From the NCBI GenBank assembly GCA_964023275.1, contig OZ029915.1:34964573-35028572 (forward strand): DNA of 64,000 nucleotides, given 5' to 3'. Origin of the DNA: Norana najaformis (Eukaryota > Annelida > Clitellata > Crassiclitellata > Hormogastridae). Of the stretch, positions 32,601 to 44,175 are shown piece by piece; position 1 is the stretch's first letter, and each line of letters opens with the position of its first letter. The translations under genes were made by a program, and so were the position numbers. The notes beneath the pieces were generated by a model that made no database searches, was not told where the DNA came from, and saw only the letters and a program-made list of their open reading frames with translations.

Positions 32601-33735
32601 AATTAATAAATAATTAGTTACTAATTAGGGTAATAAGAATTAATATATGTATATAATTATACTCATATCATCATTAGTCTTTTATCAGTCAGTAAGTAAA
32701 AAGGAGGATACTAAATATTCTCACAGTTTCCGCAGTACAGCAAGAAGCTTTGCTGGTTCTGGGTAGAATTGTACAGACAGTATACTTCAAGAGCCTTTCT
32801 TTGACCATGTTCCATCAGCTGCTAAAAGTAAAAGTTTGATGGTAATAATTTGCAGTTAGATTATTTGCACAATGCTTCATTGTATCAAATTCTGGTTATG
32901 CATTAAGAAAACTAATTTTTCTAATGTCCTGCAGCTGTAGTTCATCTAGTTGAAGGCTGATTTTTATGACTGTGATTGTGCGGGATCCTTGTGTAAATAT
33001 TTTATTTCGCTGGTACCCAAAACTATAGGAACTCATTGTCTCTGTTTAGGAGTGATTTATCCAGAGTTTGAATATCGCACACCTCCACCGTCATACAGTG
33101 ACTCTGTGCAAGATCGTCGCCAAGTGCAACACTGTGCCACAGTTCATTCCGCTGGTGTTGGTCCTGTTCTTCCTGATTCCCCACCGCCTGCTTACCGATC
33201 TGAGACCGGTACCTTGTACACTGGTGCACATGCGGTTTTGCCTCAAAATAGTGAAGTTTCACAACCACCAAGCTATCGCCGACACAGTCACCGACGTATG
33301 CCATTGGCAAGCATCACCACAGAAATGGTCCCCACAGGTTCATCTGGATCCCCGGTGAACTTAGATGCGGTTCGCAGTGACTTGGATGAAACAGGAGACC
33401 AGCTTAATGAAGCAGTTGTGAAAGTTCTTGCTTCTGGCAGACATCATTTGGCTCAACGTTTGAGTGAGAGAATGGCAGACAAAGATGTCCAGACAGTTCA
33501 GTTGTCCTCTGCTCAGCAGTATTTAACACCAGTTTCTGTGTCATCTTCTGACACTGACTTGTCAGCACATCGTCCTTTGTATCAAACAGATGAATCCTGG
33601 CCTAGTGGAGTAGAATTTTCTGTTGCTCGGTCTGTTGCCATAGTTACCGTAGCTACTGACACAAATACCGATTGCAGTGAAGATGATGTTACAAGTGTAA
33701 ATAGTGACCATTTTACGATTGATATTGCTGTTTAG
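29651..33735 (+). CDS. two-pass membrane protein with three PPxY motifs (three exons)
   Basis: Exons are 29651-30509, 31712-31891 and 33050-33735. The junctions TTG|GTAAGA / TTCATAG|GG, GAG|GTTAGT / TGTTTAG|GA keep phase 1, giving 574 residues. Residues 1-235 are a long polar N-terminal part with SP/TP sites and an Arg-rich stretch (about 190-215). A Cys cluster (CCSRSCC) precedes TM1 (about 248-270). TM2 (about 276-300) spans the first junction. The C-terminal region carries PPSY (359-362), PPAY (392-395) and PPSY (419-422) and is otherwise polar. PPxY motifs bind WW domains, typically of NEDD4-family ubiquitin ligases, so the protein may be an adaptor or substrate for membrane-protein ubiquitination. 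Two close helices plus C-terminal PPxY resembles vertebrate TMEM174/TMEM171 layout; homology is not shown. The alternative start is Met16. Exon structure is well supported, function is inferred. Confidence 0.8.
32563..32664. repeat. perfect palindrome, 43-bp arms, 16-bp loop
   Basis: The left arm 32563-32605 begins GAGTATAATTATATACATAT and the right arm 32622-32664 is its exact complement. The loop is ATAAATAATTAGTTAC. It lies in intron 2 of the PPxY gene. It may be a tiny foldback element; no target-site duplication is obvious. Confidence 0.95.
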
Positions 33736-34904
33736 TAGAACACAATGTTGTTCATTGTATTTTACAGAACTAATATCAAAAGCTCTTGATAACATTTTAA
33801 TGCTGGTGCTCTTAAACTAAAAACACGGAACTGTGTTGAGAAACAGAAGCAATTTATGTAGCTGTAGATTGATCATCTTTAAAAATTCTAGCTGGATAAT
33901 AGATGTTATGTGTTTCTATAGTTTGCTTCTATTTTTAACGGTTACAAATATCAGATCAGCAGAAATCTCAATCTAATATGTTAAAATATGAACCAAATTG
34001 ATTTTGGGCATTATGTCATACAATGTAGTAATATTCTTAAATAATTTTGTCACAGTGTTATGTTGTGTGCACAGCATTTTTTTACCTCAATAGTATTGGG
34101 CCATTGTTAAGCATTGTTAAGTGGTTAATGTTATGCATATTATTGCCTACGAAATGATTGGTAAGTTATATAATTGTTTGTTATTTGACTGAGTTACAAC
34201 AAAACTAGTTAATTTGCCATATCTGTGCAATTTTATTTGTTGGTTAGCTGTTGCTGTACTTTGTAGTCTTTGTAGTTTACTTTTTTGTAACATATAGTCC
34301 CAAAAAGTACCATATTGGCCAAGTCTACACTTTGGTGATATTCCATGTTAAACTGAATTCTTTTACCTATTTTGTTTTATAGTTGTTGGTGTTGAACTAG
34401 GATCATCTTGGCTGCATAAAATGAGATTTCTAGTAAATATTGAGTCTCTGCTCATGATTGTCTGTTGTGAGGAAGCATTATTATTACTATTATTATTATT
34501 TTCAGATATTTATATTATGCTAATTTATTAATTCAAGTCAGTAGCTTGGGTAGCTGTTTAAGGATAAGTCTTCAACTGTTTGCAGAATGCAGTAAGAGAA
34601 AAGGAGTAACACAAGTATGTAAGAAATACGAGTATGCATTTCTATAATCTTCCTCGCCATCTGAGATGTCTTGCAATTTATGAGACTTTGGTTTCTCTAG
34701 GAACAACCAGTACTGAAAGCTGCCATAAAATATGTTACAGAAGAACCTCACAATATTCCATGTTTGTCAGTCTGATATGAATTTTCTTACATGCAGAGAT
34801 TTGTGCAATATACCATGTATGTTATTATTCAGAAAAGCAAATTCTAGTCAATGTACATGTGAACCTTAAGAGATCCTTTAATAATGTTTACAGATGTTGA
34901 CCAT
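33736..34904. other. probable 3' UTR and flank of the PPxY gene
   Basis: AT-rich non-coding DNA follows the TAG stop at 33733-33735. No single AATAAA can be chosen with confidence as the polyadenylation signal. An ATT/TTA run sits near 34480-34502. Confidence 0.4.
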
Positions 34905-35140
34905 TGTTATTCCATCTCTACAGTTTTGCTGTAGTCGACCCTACTTCTTGGAATGGTTTCCCTGATGACCTGCAGTATGATCCTCTCTGCCTTCCTCCCC
35001 CTCTCTTCCACAAGAGCTTAAAGACAGTTTTGTTCCCCAGTGGCTCTGGATTGTCCAGCCTGGAGTGCCTCTTATGGGTTTATCTTGAAGTGGCGCTTTA
35101 TAAATTCGTAATCTTGATTACGATTATGATTACGAGTTTG
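34905..35140 (+). mobile_element. CR1/L2-like LINE ORF2 C terminus and 3' end
   Basis: The plus strand reads FAVVDPTSWNGFPDDLQYDP and, further on, FHKSLKTVLFPS. These match the LWN.LP..L and F...LKT.LF patterns of the family. The copy ends with AGTGGCGCTTTATAAATTCG and an ATTACGATTATGATTACG tail. Confidence 0.7.
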
Positions 35141-36240
35141 TTTATCATTAGGAAAACTTCTTTGTTGAATCTCTTGAAAACAGTTGTCAAATGCATGTAT
35201 TTGTAAGTTATTAGTTTCTCTTTTCTGTTAATTTTATTGTTTTCTTGCCTCAGATTGTTGTTCCATTTAGTATTTAAATTCAAATGATAAGTTTGAAATT
35301 CTTGTCATAAGTTTCTAGTTAACACCTTTCTTGAGGTGAATACATATGTTGTGCAGAATTAGTGAAGCTGACATATTTTTGAAATTTTTGACCGTGATGT
35401 GTTTTGCTAATTTTTGAATCTTGTGTGTTTGTTCTGAGGTGCATGGTGTCAGCCCTTTCCACCATAGTGTGTTAGGTCATACTGTGCATTGTTGGAAACA
35501 GATATTTTGTTGTTAAGGCATGTAACCCTGTAAGGAAATGTTGTCCATTTCTTTGATTGCTGTTGTCACATTCCTGGTTTCAGGAAGTTTTTCCAGAATG
35601 GTTTTCGTACTTAATGACTGTGCTAGTGGAAACTTTTTTTGAATGAGCGATACCATAGCTTATCGTACCTCACCTGAGCTGCATAACTAACAGTGTTTTG
35701 TTCATTTAAGCTCTATGTATATATTAAAAATAAATGTTAACTTTTGGCGAAAATGCTTACCACAATACTGTGTATTCAGTGTGATTCAGTTTTTTGGAGA
35801 TTCATGATCTGCATTTGTTATGTTCATTTTTTCCTCGTGTTTCACTACTGCATTTTTCAGGCATTTACTTCATATGCAGGGTTGTGCAGCAATGTGATTC
35901 TTTTACTAGGATTTGATGAAACTTGCACTTACCTAACAGAGACACTCTGTTCATCTTGAGCACCAACTTTCCACTTAGTACTGTGCTTAGTTTGTCGTAG
36001 GATGGATGTGGAGCAGTGAATACAGTGTCTACTGTCACCAATGCCTGTTGTTGCACCAATATTTTTAAGTTGTCACTTGCAGTTGTTAAATGTTTGTATG
36101 TGTTGCTGCTTTGGTCACCCTGTGAATGGTCAAAAAGTGCAGCTGATGAGCAGTCACTGATTGAGAGCTTTTGACATGGAATGACATCTTGAACTCTTAA
36201 ATAAATATGTTCTTCAGCTCTATGGTCGCTTTCAGCCTAG
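35141..36240. other. no gene seen
   Basis: AT-rich; short open frames without domain signal. Confidence 0.4.
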
Positions 36241-36580
36241 TATTGTAATTGTAAGCTCGAGATTTCTGCAGCGCCTAACGAAAGCCACGTCACTGGAACC
36301 CGCATATTCACAGGCGCTCAGTCAAAACAAAATCTATATACAGAAAGAGTTGCAGGATCCAGGAGTCAGGCATAGAGACAGTGTGGCAGCTATGGTGGGT
36401 GATGTTTGGGATTGTAGTGGAAAGGGATATGATCTGTGAAAGAGGAAAGTTTTCAGTTTTGAGTGAAAGGCCAATGCAGAAATGAAAGCGGTGGAGCATA
36501 GGTGAGTTTGTATGATGGGTCAGATAACTGTCACAGATTTGGGGGAGTTTATTCCAGAGTGGTGGGGCCGCTATGTCTCC
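36241..36580 (-). mobile_element. CR1/L2-like LINE ORF2 C terminus and 3' end
   Basis: On the minus strand the right part translates as APPLWNKLPQICDSYLTHHT, followed by a FCIGLSLKTENF segment. This is the family's P.LWN.LP...R and F...LKT.LF order, and links the AGCGCC..GAAATC tail block to a LINE. Confidence 0.7.
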
Positions 36581-37639
36581 ATTGGTTACACAGTGGCAGT
36601 GATGAAGAATCTGTTGTTCTGTGTTCTCCTTATCGGCAGTGTGTGTGCCATTTGATGGCTTTTTCTGGGTTCACTACGGTCATCCAGTCTTTCATATTAC
36701 CCTTGTGCCAGTTTCATTCCCTGGGGCCAAGTTTATGGCTGGATTGCCATTCTGATATTGGTTGCCTCCTAGAACTAAGGCCCTCTTTGAACCATTAGTG
36801 AATTTACTAACCCTATACTGACCACAGTGAATTTCCTTATCAGCCACTGTGACAAATATCTATTTGCTTAGAATAACTTTCATTTAGCGTGTGTGTGTGT
36901 GTGTGTGTCTGCACTGATTGACTTCATATTTTGATAGTATGTGTTGCTCTTTCTTGAGTCTTGGCTGTTGCCCAACTATTATATTTTAAGGCATAAATTA
37001 TGAATTTTTCAGCTACAGTCCCATTTCAAGTGGCAAGATGCAACCAATAAAAATAATTTTTGTGGGCAATGCAAAAATCTGGAGATTATGGTTACATTGT
37101 TCTAACAGTGATAATAATATTCAGTCAGTAGCGATAGTAATATTCAACCTGTAAAGCCTGATGCACATGCAGACCTTTACAAGTCACTTACAGTGTCTCA
37201 TTTGTATATGTGTTGGCTGTCAAAATGAATAACAAAAACTTGATAATAGTGTGTTAACATGTTGTATTTAGACACTGTTGCACAATTTACATACACGCGG
37301 TATGCATAAGAAAAGTGTAACTATACTGGAAAACAGAAACCCATGCATGTTTTATTAATTGTGGTTTGATGTGTATAATGACATTTCTGAAATTTGATTC
37401 CTATTTTATGCAGTGGTCATGATTTTAATTATACTATGGTTACATCACTATGATTCATGATCTTTGAGATTTTCTCATTTTAATAATTAAAACTTTGTAT
37501 TTTCTGTATTTTAGGTATACTTTTATTTGCATTTATTTTTACATTTTGTGTTAATAGGTTTGCAGCATTATAATTTCGAGGAGTAAAACAGATGACAAAT
37601 GTGCTTAAGTATTTTTTGCAGAATTGTTTACATATTACT
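36581..37639. other. no gene seen
   Basis: A GT dinucleotide run lies at about 36890-36908. The rest is AT-rich without defensible open frames. Confidence 0.4.
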
Positions 37640-38120
37640 ATGAAAATTTCTAGGATCAATTTTTATAATATGAAAAAAATTGTAGATGTAACTTGCTGTA
37701 GGCAGTTTCGAGGAAATGCACAAAGCATTCATGAGAATAGTTAAAGGGTCCCTACAATGGCCAACTAGAAAAGACTGGAGGCAGCACATCATAGATGGCT
37801 GAGGAGAATTTTGCACATTTCATGGCATGATAGGATATCAGATAAAACTATAAAAGAAAGGACAAGACAAGAGGAGGATACAGAGAGCTGACTGAAATGA
37901 ATGGGCCATGTAATTCATATGAACAAAGACAGGAGAGCCAAACAAGCAATGAACTGGATTGCTGAAGGGAAACGGAAGACGGAAAACCAAGGAAGAACTG
38001 GCAAGAGACCATCAGAGATGACTTTGGAGATGATGTGGGATGAGGCAGAAAGACTAGCAGTCGACAGAAATGGAAAAGCTGCGTTGCCCAATGCACAGGA
38101 AGGACTAAGTCAGTAACAAT
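37640..38120 (+). mobile_element. decayed non-LTR retrotransposon C terminus
   Basis: The plus strand at about 37887-38115 reads MNKDRRAKQAMNWIAEGKRK, later TLEMMWDEAERLAVDRNGKA. This follows the common end of RTE/L1-like proteins (GHV.RM....P..AL.W.PEGKR..GRPK..W......E......W.EA...A.DR..WR). It has no clear link to the RT at 18.5-20.6 kb and several interruptions upstream. Confidence 0.65.
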
Positions 38121-40082
38121 GGCCACAACTGAAGTAGGACAGCTAAAGTAGGTAACTACAAGTTAAACAGCAACATCAGTATTTTAAGAGTAATATATAC
38201 TTGACATGAGTCATGAATGGTTTAGTTCTAATTCTTCCCCTTGTTCAAGGGGGCCCATATATGATCGGGAATGAGGGGCATCCTGCCGCTTTTCCCTCCT
38301 CCACACTAAAGGTAAATGAGTTTGTTGGATTATGAAAGCTGTTTAATAATTTAAACACTTACTTTTAGAATTGATAGTTTACATCTTCTAAATCTAACGA
38401 TGAAATGAACGACATGTAAAACAAATATAAAACTATTTACTGAAGTTCACAGCCATATCTTGATGACAAATCTTAAATCATTATTCATATAAATCTAAGA
38501 ATGTACAAGTTACAAAAGACAAAAAGACAAAGATTAATTGTCAATTATTCAAATCCAATGACACCCGTTGTTGCACTTTACCAATCACACTGATTATTCC
38601 AACCAAGGTCCTGAAATTCCCCCTCCCAACATTCTAACAAATCAACTCTGCGCCTAATCATTGTGAAATTGGACATACAACACCACTTAAGGAACTCCTC
38701 AGTGGAACTTCTGATCTGAAACAATAAATCCTGTCATACTAAACATTTGACAATTCATATTATTTTAGCACTTGATTATGTACAAGACTTGCATATCAAT
38801 ATCAACTAAATAAACAGAATTTGAACTAACATGTACCATTACGAATGAGTCACTCATCTGATAAAACTACCAGACTACGACTGAAACCTCTCTTACGTTA
38901 AACCCTCTCTTACGTTAAACTGAAGGCAACCTCGTATGCAACTCAGAGGATTGCCACGTCATGTGGCATACAGGATAGTTGGAATAATTACTGCAGAATG
39001 TGTGTAACTGAACGTATTGTGTAAACACTTGAGCATCCAGTACAACGGATTCACGGGTTTTGTAAAGTATACACAACATTTTCTACATAGAAACAGACCA
39101 AGCAGTGGATGTGACATACTGTAATTTCAGCATACGTATCCTAAATGGGTTATTGGAATTTGTCTGGAATTTTGTTTAAGTAATTATTACTGCTTTCTTT
39201 ATGCAAAAAATTCTTCAAATGAATCAACAATGCCCCATATTTTCCTACATGTGAAATGAAACTGCCCAGAACCTCCTTATTACGTGTTTCACTGTAACAG
39301 AAATCCTCTAGCAATGTAATCAGGGAAACGGATTCAAAAGTCAGCTCTTGGAAGAGATCTGTTTTACAACACAACCTCATTACAATGCGAACTTGATTTG
39401 AAACTCGGAAGTATGCATGAGAACAAGGACCTGGTACGTGCACTTGGAAGAAATAATGCGAGTTTGTTCTTTTGAAACAAATAAACTTAATTATTTCATC
39501 AAAGAGTTAGTAAGAGGCAGAAGTAATACGTGCAGTCAAGAGGCATCCAAAATTGCTACTGAAGTCACTTATAAGTATGGCTTCTAATGCATACACATAC
39601 TGCTTTGGTAGGTTCAGCTCAACATAGATTTTCTGCCTTCCTTCATTTCCAGTTGCTTGGATCTGTTCAAAAGCCAACTGTGCAACAGTTTAAGAGTTCC
39701 TTATAAAGTGCCATAAGAGTCTTCATCCAAACGTTCTGTATCCATTTAAAAATCTGTAACTGTACTAAAGCTAATGCTTAAAACAAATACTTCAGGTTAC
39801 CACAACAATCAGGAAAACTGGCTTGTTTTTTTTTCAAACAGTAAATCTCCAAACAGTGTGTACACTTCATGAACTACTCAAGACCCAAAAATTAGTACCA
39901 AATTCAATGCCTTGACAAACTGCTTCAAGGCAGGCCTGGCTGCTACGTGACATTACAAATGTATATAACAGTAAAGGGGAAATTTCTGTGAACAAGCATG
40001 GAATGTTTAATGAAAACTGTCACTGTACATCAGCCAAGAATCAGCTAACAACAAGAACGTTTCAACTCAGGAAGCTCCACGT
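38121..40082. other. possible 3' UTR/flank of the Ly6 gene
   Basis: The DNA lies 3' of the Ly6 stop on the minus strand. A minus-strand frame of 97 codons at 39150-39443 has no recognisable domain. No polyadenylation site could be fixed. Confidence 0.4.
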
Positions 40083-41265
40083 TCATGACCTGCAACCGAA
40101 GAACAGGGAAAGAGTCACTGTCACCATAGCAGTTACTATGGAAATCTTTGCCATGGAACCACTATTGCAATTATCAGTTGAGCACGTGTAGATGCAGGCA
40201 CGATATATACGGTTGTGATCGGCATAGGTAACATACTGACAATGGTGGAACATGTCTCTGGAACTACAGAACCTAGTTGTGCCAACAACACCTAAAACAT
40301 GAAGTGAAAATATAATTTCATTTTCATTAGCTATGAAATATTTGAGAACAAAAAAGACTAAAAAAATTTTTAGTGGTTTAAATATAACATATTCCAAAGA
40401 AATACAATTTCATTTCAGTTGATTAAAATCAACTTTACAATGATTTTCACAAAATCAACTGTTCACTTCATTTTCATACACAGCTCTTCATCTTAACACT
40501 CCTATTTCCCTACAGTATATAGAGATTTATCCTGTACACATGGTTTGTCCCTAAGCTAAGTCTTCATCATAGACTCGTGTCCCCAAATTTTACCTAAGAC
40601 CGCTTCAAATGACCTATTGGGCAATCTCTGGCACCTCTTCATAAATTGGCCAACTTTGAACTTGCTTACCCACTGCAGCCTAACTTCTGGTTTCTCTGCA
40701 CACAGGGTTTGTCCCCTAAGTTGTTATCAGGAATATAGGAAATCAACCTGTATTCTCCAATAGATTATGATTTTAATTTCACTTGAAGCGACCATCAACT
40801 ATGCCTTGCACATTATTATAATGGCACTACAAAAGTCATCAGACTACATTAGGTACATATCTGCAGAATTCGTAATGAATTTATGGGCTTTGTTGGACCC
40901 TTCTCTTTCATGAGCATCTGCAGTCAGATTTTTCCAGCTTCTTGTACTCACGTTTTTGAGGTGAATTAATCAACTAATCTGACATAGATTTCTAATTATT
41001 AATAATAATAAAAAATATAATAATAACTATTATTATTATTATTAATTACTAAATCATAATTAATAATAATGCCAACAAGGCAATGAAACTAAAATGGCAT
41101 GTCACTCACCTCCCCAGACTCCAGTTGTTTTAATGCAGTATCTCGCAGCATCAACAGTACAGTCTGTTGGGCGAATGGTTAACTGATCCAAATGTTCCCA
41201 GTCAAAGTTCTCCTTGCAGTCTGGATCAGTGGAAGAGTCACACTGATAACACTGCAGCCCAAACC
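40083..41265 (-). CDS. Ly6/uPAR (crok/quiver-like) GPI-anchored protein, last two exons
   Basis: Exons on the minus strand are 41110-41265 and 40083-40291. They join GGGGAG|GTGAGT to TGTTTTAG|GT in phase 1. The mature domain begins GLQCYQCDSSTDPDCKENFD and continues through DCTVDAARYCIKTTGVWGG. The last exon has GTTRFCSSRDMFHHCQYVTY and ends the domain at YTCSTDNCN. This gives ten cysteines in the spacing of the three-finger fold. The CYQC start, the KTTG..GG..GT.RFCSSRD block and CSTDNCN are typical of invertebrate crok/quiver-type Ly6 proteins, which act at the cell surface or in the secretory pathway, for example in septate-junction assembly or channel regulation. A hydrophobic C-terminal tail after SGSMAK fits a GPI signal. 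The signal-peptide exon should lie upstream (right of 41265) but I could not find it. Confidence 0.85.
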
Positions 41266-41324
41266 CTTCAAAACAAAACAATAATTACATAACAAATTAT
41301 GATAAGAGGCCCCTTTCGAAGTGT

Positions 41325-41645
41325 TTAAGATAATCATAATCGTAATTGTAATATCAAGATTTCTACAGCACCCAACGAAAGCTAAGTCGTGGGAACCAGC
41401 TTATTCACAGGCATTCAGTCAAAACAAAATCGATAGGCAAAAGGGTTCAGTTCCAGGTCAAGATCCAGGAGTCAGATAGTCAGATGACTATAGTGGATAG
41501 TGTTTGAAATTTAAGGGAAAAAGAGAGATACAGGGAAGAGGAAGGATCAGGATAAGATTTTTGGAAATGAAATGTTTTTAGTCTTGAGTAAAAGACCAGT
41601 GCAGAAACTGAAAGAGGTGAAGTGTTGTGTTTTAGCTCCATTTAA
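41325..41645 (-). mobile_element. CR1/L2-like LINE 3'-end fragment in the Ly6 intron
   Basis: Typical tail (ATCATAATCGTAATTGTAAT on the plus strand), then AAGATTTCTACAGCACCCAA, AATCGATAGGCAAAAGGG and the interior block GCAGAAACTGAAAGAGGTGA. It ends within 10 bp of an inverted copy of Ly6 exon sequence. Confidence 0.7.
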
Positions 41646-41649
41646 GAGG

Positions 41650-41701
41650 TTATCAGTGTGACTCTTCCACTGATCCAGACTGCAAGGAGAACTTTGACTG
41701 G
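41650..41701 (+). repeat. 52-bp perfect inverted copy of Ly6 exon sequence
   Basis: Plus-strand 41650-41701 (TTATCAGTGTGACTCTTCCA...AACTTTGACTGG) is the exact reverse complement of 41198-41249, inside the Ly6 exon that encodes CYQC...NFDW. The two copies lie 400 bp apart in opposite orientation, with a LINE 3' end between them. The copy is in the intron upstream of the exon in transcript order. Confidence 0.95.
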
Positions 41702-42854
41702 TATGTATCTGGGCATTTCTGTAGCTCCTTAAGCTGCTTCATAACTGCTATAGCAGTTGTAAGAGAATGACAAGTTCATCTGTTTCAAATGATGCTAGTG
41801 CAGCTGGAGAAGGCCTCCACTGGCAATCTTGCATAGAAACATAGAGATCAACAAACAAATTCTCATCCAGGAATTAGACAGTTGATGCATCCTCAGTCTG
41901 TAGTCTGGATTGCACCAAAGATTAAGAATGATACCTAGCCAAATGTTATGTATGCAGCACAAGGTATGCTCAACGACCATCATATGCTCACTGACCAATC
42001 ACATGCTCAATGACCAATCATTCCAGGGTTAACTTTTTAGCACAAAGCATCCGGAAGTTCCATTTTCCCAAGTCTGTAAGTCCCAGTTGAGGAGAACCTC
42101 TCCGAAATGGACAGTGAAAGCAGACCAGGGTCTCGCTATAGCAGAACTAAATCCATGATTTATCCAGTCACAACTGGCATGTGACAGGTTTAGCTACAAG
42201 TGTCACATGCATAATACACTGATGTTGATCTATATTAATGAACCCATTGATCGATGTTGCTGATGACTCTGGCAATGTTAGATGTCAGAACATCATCCAA
42301 AAATACACAAAATCTGTGGAAAACTAGAGGACTAACTCTAGAAGTGCAGACTTAGATTGACTAAGCACATGAAGATATTTCAACAAATGCCTCAAGCTAC
42401 TGATTTTGCGCAATATACATACACCCACATGTATGGATGTATCTGTGTATCTGGACATTTACACAGTACAATTACGAACAACTCAAAAAGTACCAGTACC
42501 AGTTTTAATGCTAGGTAATGTTGGCAATCAATTAGTAAACATAATTCTTCTACAGTGCTGTTACCATTATCTAGTTAATGAGATGTGAATCTGTTGTTGC
42601 CTTGAAAGGGATTGCAAGCAATGGCAGAAAAGGGTTCTGGTTAGCTGTGCAATGACTGGCAAAATGCACCTAATGAAAGATGATCTGAGCCAATCAGGAG
42701 AATCTTTGTCCCTTCTCCCTACACATTGTATACCAGATATTGGCTGCAAAGTTACCCTACACTCAACACTCAACCTGTTAATCTGTTCAGATTTGAAAGG
42801 TCACTCTAGCTTCACTCAACATTTGTAAATGTGCATTATGCATATTATTATATC
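41702..42854. other. no gene seen; should include or precede the missing Ly6 signal exon
   Basis: I looked on the minus strand for a short ATG exon with a hydrophobic stretch and a donor in phase 1 and found none I could defend. Confidence 0.35.
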
Positions 42855-42995
42855 CATCGTCTGTAATCGTAACCTTGAGATTTCTACAGCGCCCAACGAA
42901 AGCTAAGTCACGGGAACTAGCTTATTCACAGGCGCTCAGTCAAAACAAAATCGAGAGGCAAAAGGGTTCGAAGTTAGTGTCTTACCACCTCAACC
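42855..42995 (-). mobile_element. CR1/L2-like LINE 3'-end fragment
   Basis: CTGTAATCGTAACCTTGAGATTTCTACAGCGCCCAACG, then GGCGCTCAGTCAAAACAAAA and GGCAAAAGGGTTCG. It stops abruptly at about 42972. Confidence 0.65.
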
Positions 42996-43116
42996 AAATG
43001 CTTACCAGTAAACACATCATATGGTAACACAGCTGTTGGCAAAAGTAATAAAAAATATTGTAAAAAACAATTATGTAATCATAATATTCTTCAGGACCCA
43101 AGATAAATGTAAATGT

Positions 43117-43265
43117 ATACGGTTTTCTAGGGTGACCATATGGCCTCGACCCTTATCGGGTGAGATCCTTCACCACCGCTGCCTGTTTGAATGGGAGCCA
43201 TGTCATTTAAGGTCCCCATGCACGGACCGTGGTAGCCCGAGATTCAAATCTCTGAAATAAGACAG
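43117..43265 (-). mobile_element. SINE-like dispersed repeat
   Basis: It matches 13985-14150 in TTTCTA-GGTGACCATATGGCC, CTGCCTGTTTGAATGGGAGC and GTAGCCCGAGATTCAAATCT. The minus strand carries a B-box-like AGATTTGAATCTC. Confidence 0.55.
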
Positions 43266-43389
43266 ACTACCATCAGAAAAACTAGCTCATTCCTAGGTAT
43301 TTAGCAAGGACGAAAACTTAAAGGCAAGGATTTGGGTCCGTTTTAACGCATAGGCTACACAAAGATCACAAACAATGCTCGCGTTTCAC

Positions 43390-43535
43390 GGACTGTACAG
43401 GTGAACGGAAATCCACTTTGTCTGGTATTACCATACGAAGGAAACGTATTAGCAAAGAAATTACATGACACAATGCAAAGTTATAAACTGAAGAATGTGG
43501 TTAACCTTTTTCAACCAAAACCAGAACTATGCCAA
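43390..43535 (+). pseudogene. protein-like remnant, possibly of a retroelement
   Basis: The plus strand reads GNPLCLVLPYEGNVLAKKLH and then YKLKNVVNLFQPKPELCQLI before a stop. This loosely recalls the segment between RT and endonuclease in Penelope-like elements (LPY..G...K.....K.....V...P...L..L). There is no upstream RT in the window, so the assignment is weak. Confidence 0.3.
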
Positions 43536-43744
43536 CTAATATAACATAATAGGACGCCTCCATTGCTAAAGCGCACCTCTATTTACACCTTTCTTGATTA
43601 CGCTCCATACAGGTATAACAGGAAATTAGGCTAGATATGGGCTGCACAAGGGACCAGTCATTATCCAATAAACACCATGTATTAGGACGGATATAAATAT
43701 AAGTAAGTAAACTAGCATCACTAATCGTAATATAAGAAAAAGAT

Positions 43745-43995
43745 GAGTCCCTTAAACTAGCCCCGAGGCACCCGTGTGTAAGCAGTGTTAGCGACTTAAT
43801 TTTCTTAGCCTCGGCATATGAGAACGTGTGGCCAGGAGTGCAATGACTCGCCGTCTGCTCTTTCAACTGTGCTCATTATAGCTGTGTTATCTATGGGGCA
43901 CAGAGAGCCGAAATCTCGAAAAAATTCTGTACTGGCGGGGATTTGAGCACCGACCTCTACAGATTGAGAGTTCAGCACGCTCATCACTAGACGAT
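43745..43995 (-). mobile_element. tRNA-derived SINE, third family
   Basis: The minus strand starts near 43995 with GGATCGTCTAGTGATGAGCG (A box) and, about 30 bp later, GGTCGGTGCTCAAATCCCCG (B box). A body shared with 27700-27935 follows (TTTCGAGATTTCGGCTCTCT, CATATGCCGAGGCTAAGAAAA). It ends at GGGACTCATC. Confidence 0.7.
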
Positions 43996-44175
43996 CCTTT
44001 GTCTCAGTCAAAACAAAATCGATAGCCAGGAAGGGTTCGATTTCAGGTCAAGATCCAAGAGTCGGGCAGGAAGACAATCACACCGCTATGGTGGATAGTG
44101 TTTGGAATTGAAGCGGAAAGAGGGATAAGGGGAAGGGGACGAATCAAGACAGGATTTGTGGAAGAGGAGTGCTTA
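43996..44175 (-). mobile_element. CR1/L2-like LINE 3'-end fragment, tail missing
   Basis: It starts inside the block at CAGTCAAAACAAAATCGATA and continues GGGTTCGATTTCAGGTCAAG, ATGGTGGATAGTGTTTGGAA and GGATTTGTGGAAGAGGAGTG. The SINE at 43745-43995 abuts it exactly where the 3' tail should be, so the SINE probably replaced or interrupted it. Confidence 0.6.

Noticed and set aside
39150-39443. 97-codon minus-strand frame
   Set aside because: No recognisable domain; lies where the Ly6 3' UTR would be.
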